A DNA stretch of 17,503 nucleotides from Thalassiosira profunda (lineage: Eukaryota; Bacillariophyta; Thalassiosirophyceae; Thalassiosirales; Thalassiosiraceae): positions 1-17,503 of the forward strand of contig JALLAP010001616.1 of the NCBI GenBank assembly GCA_036939355.1. Reading direction: 5' to 3'. Shown here piece by piece: positions 16,638 to 17,503 of this stretch; the first letter of the stretch is position 1, and each line of letters starts with the position of its first letter. A program made the translations under genes and the position numbers. Below the pieces are notes generated by a model. The model was not told where the DNA came from. It was given only the letters and a program-made list of their open reading frames with translations, and did no database searches.

Positions 16638-17477
16638 TTATTTTTGCTTGTCCTTCTTCCTCGCCTCCCGCGCGGCCAACCGCTCCTTCTTCTTTCGTTC
16701 ACGCTCCTCGTCTGCCACCTTCTTTGCTTCGCTGGACCTCGTAATGATATCTTTTCTAATCTCCAACTCGTTCCCGTCCTCGTCGAAATATCGAGACCCT
16801 GCCAATAGTCCCAGATACTTGTACGTCTCGTGATTCTGGTAGAATTCGGACCACTCCCACACCGCCATCAACTTCTTGTCCTCCCACTCTTCCAGCTTTT
16901 CCGAGGCTCCTTTGGGGGTGTTCTCGCCGGAGGAGAAGCAGGGACTGGCGTCCCGCCCCGCGTAGAAATTGTAGGAGCCTTTGTCTGCGCCGTAAAAGTC
17001 CTCCCCGGTGGTGACGTCGTACACCTTTCCTAGGATCGAGAGCCAGATGGGGTTGGATTCCGTGGCCCCTCCTTTGCCAATGTGGAGGGCGAGCTCGGCG
17101 GCGCTTATGAGGCGGTCGCCGTCGGGTCCAAATCTCTGTTCGAACGTTGCCGTAGGCGCATCATCTGCATTTGGTGCATCGCTGTTTGCGCCATCAGCCC
17201 CACCAGTAGATTGCGATTCTGCGCCCCCTTCGCTGCTGCAAGTTCCCGGCTCTGTGCATTCCTGCGCTGCAATATCGGCGGCGCCATCCGCTGCGGCGGG
17301 GGCAGCGTCAGCCTCCTCTGCAATTACTCTCACCGTCAACGGGCTCAACGCCAATGTGAGGCTGGCGATCGATGACGATGCGGCGCGCGACGATATCGCG
17401 AGACAAACGCCGACCATTTGCGCCGTCAGAAGCAGCAGGAGGAATGCCCCTCTGGAGGGTATTGCCGGTCGAGCCAT
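16638..17477 (-). CDS. Secretory cytochrome-b5-like (MAPR/neuferricin-type) protein
   Basis: A 279-aa protein that probably binds heme in the secretory pathway. Residues 1-27 form a signal peptide (AFLLLLLTAQMVGVCLA). An Ala/Asp/Glu-rich spacer runs to about 110. An EF-hand-like loop at 117-128 (F-GPDGDRLISAAE-L) matches the consensus except for Gly instead of Asp at the first position. The b5-like domain (about 142-235) has SNPIWLSILGKVYDVTTG, YG at 162-163, Y169, FYAGRDAS (171-178) and GLLAGSRYFDEDG, the pattern of neuferricin (CYB5D2) and neudesin, which use tyrosines rather than the paired histidines of classical b5. A Lys/Glu/Arg-rich helix closes the protein and ends KKDKQK. The ATG at 17477 is the only start that includes the signal peptide. 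It is convergent with the VASt-like gene, 108 bp apart. Confidence 0.9.
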   Translation of the reverse strand: MARPAIPSRGAFLLLLLTAQMVGVCLAISSRAASSSIASLTLALSPLTVRVIAEEADAAPAAADGAADIAAQECTEPGTCSSEGGAESQSTGGADGANSDAPNADDAPTATFEQRFGPDGDRLISAAELALHIGKGGATESNPIWLSILGKVYDVTTGEDFYGADKGSYNFYAGRDASPCFSSGENTPKGASEKLEEWEDKKLMAVWEWSEFYQNHETYKYLGLLAGSRYFDEDGNELEIRKDIITRSSEAKKVADEERERKKKERLAAREARKKDKQK

Positions 17478-17503
17478 GGTGTGTATGGTTCAAGGCGCAG
17501 GGC

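Overview
The window is nuclear DNA of a gene-dense, GC-rich unicellular eukaryote. Its short introns (70-96 nt, mostly GTGAGT-type donors with pyrimidine-rich acceptors), compact intergenic spaces, proteins with low-complexity acidic or Lys/Ser tails, and a kinesin-light-chain-like TPR protein of a type common in stramenopile algae suggest a diatom or close relative. This placement is an inference from style; no phylogenetic marker was compared.

Layout from left to right: a possible 5' end of a minus-strand gene running off the left edge (1-52); a 1.3-kb non-coding stretch with a 95-bp inverted-repeat element, a 15-bp minisatellite, a TATA box and E2F-like sites; a large 8-exon SNF2 remodeller of the ATRX type (1330-7259, +); cytosolic arginyl-tRNA synthetase with a GST-like N-terminal extension (10058-7433, -); a 803-aa TPR protein (10586-12997, +), divergent from ArgRS; a small unrecognised minus-strand gene (13572-13174); a 696-aa protein with a probable VASt/StAR-like lipid-binding domain (14366-16529, +); and a secretory cytochrome-b5-like (MAPR/neuferricin) protein (17477-16638, -).

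The most interesting gene is the ATRX homologue. It carries an N-terminal ADD histone-H3 reader, a coiled coil, both SNF2 lobes with a small Cys/His finger inserted between them, and directly after the helicase a CW-type zinc finger, a second histone-H3 reader. A Lys/Ser/Pro-rich histone-H1-like tail follows, ending in a SUMO-interaction-like motif. The secretory b5 protein also has an EF-hand-like loop immediately before its heme domain. The genes do not form an operon or an obvious shared pathway; they look like ordinary neighbours.

A key caveat for anyone using this sequence: all four N bases (2327, 6368, 9280, 15765) lie between two exact 72-bp copies of the same sequence. Each adds 73 nt and breaks a reading frame; skipping one copy plus the N restores every frame. 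These are assembly joins, not biology. A fifth frame break near 6720-6777 has no N and is unexplained.
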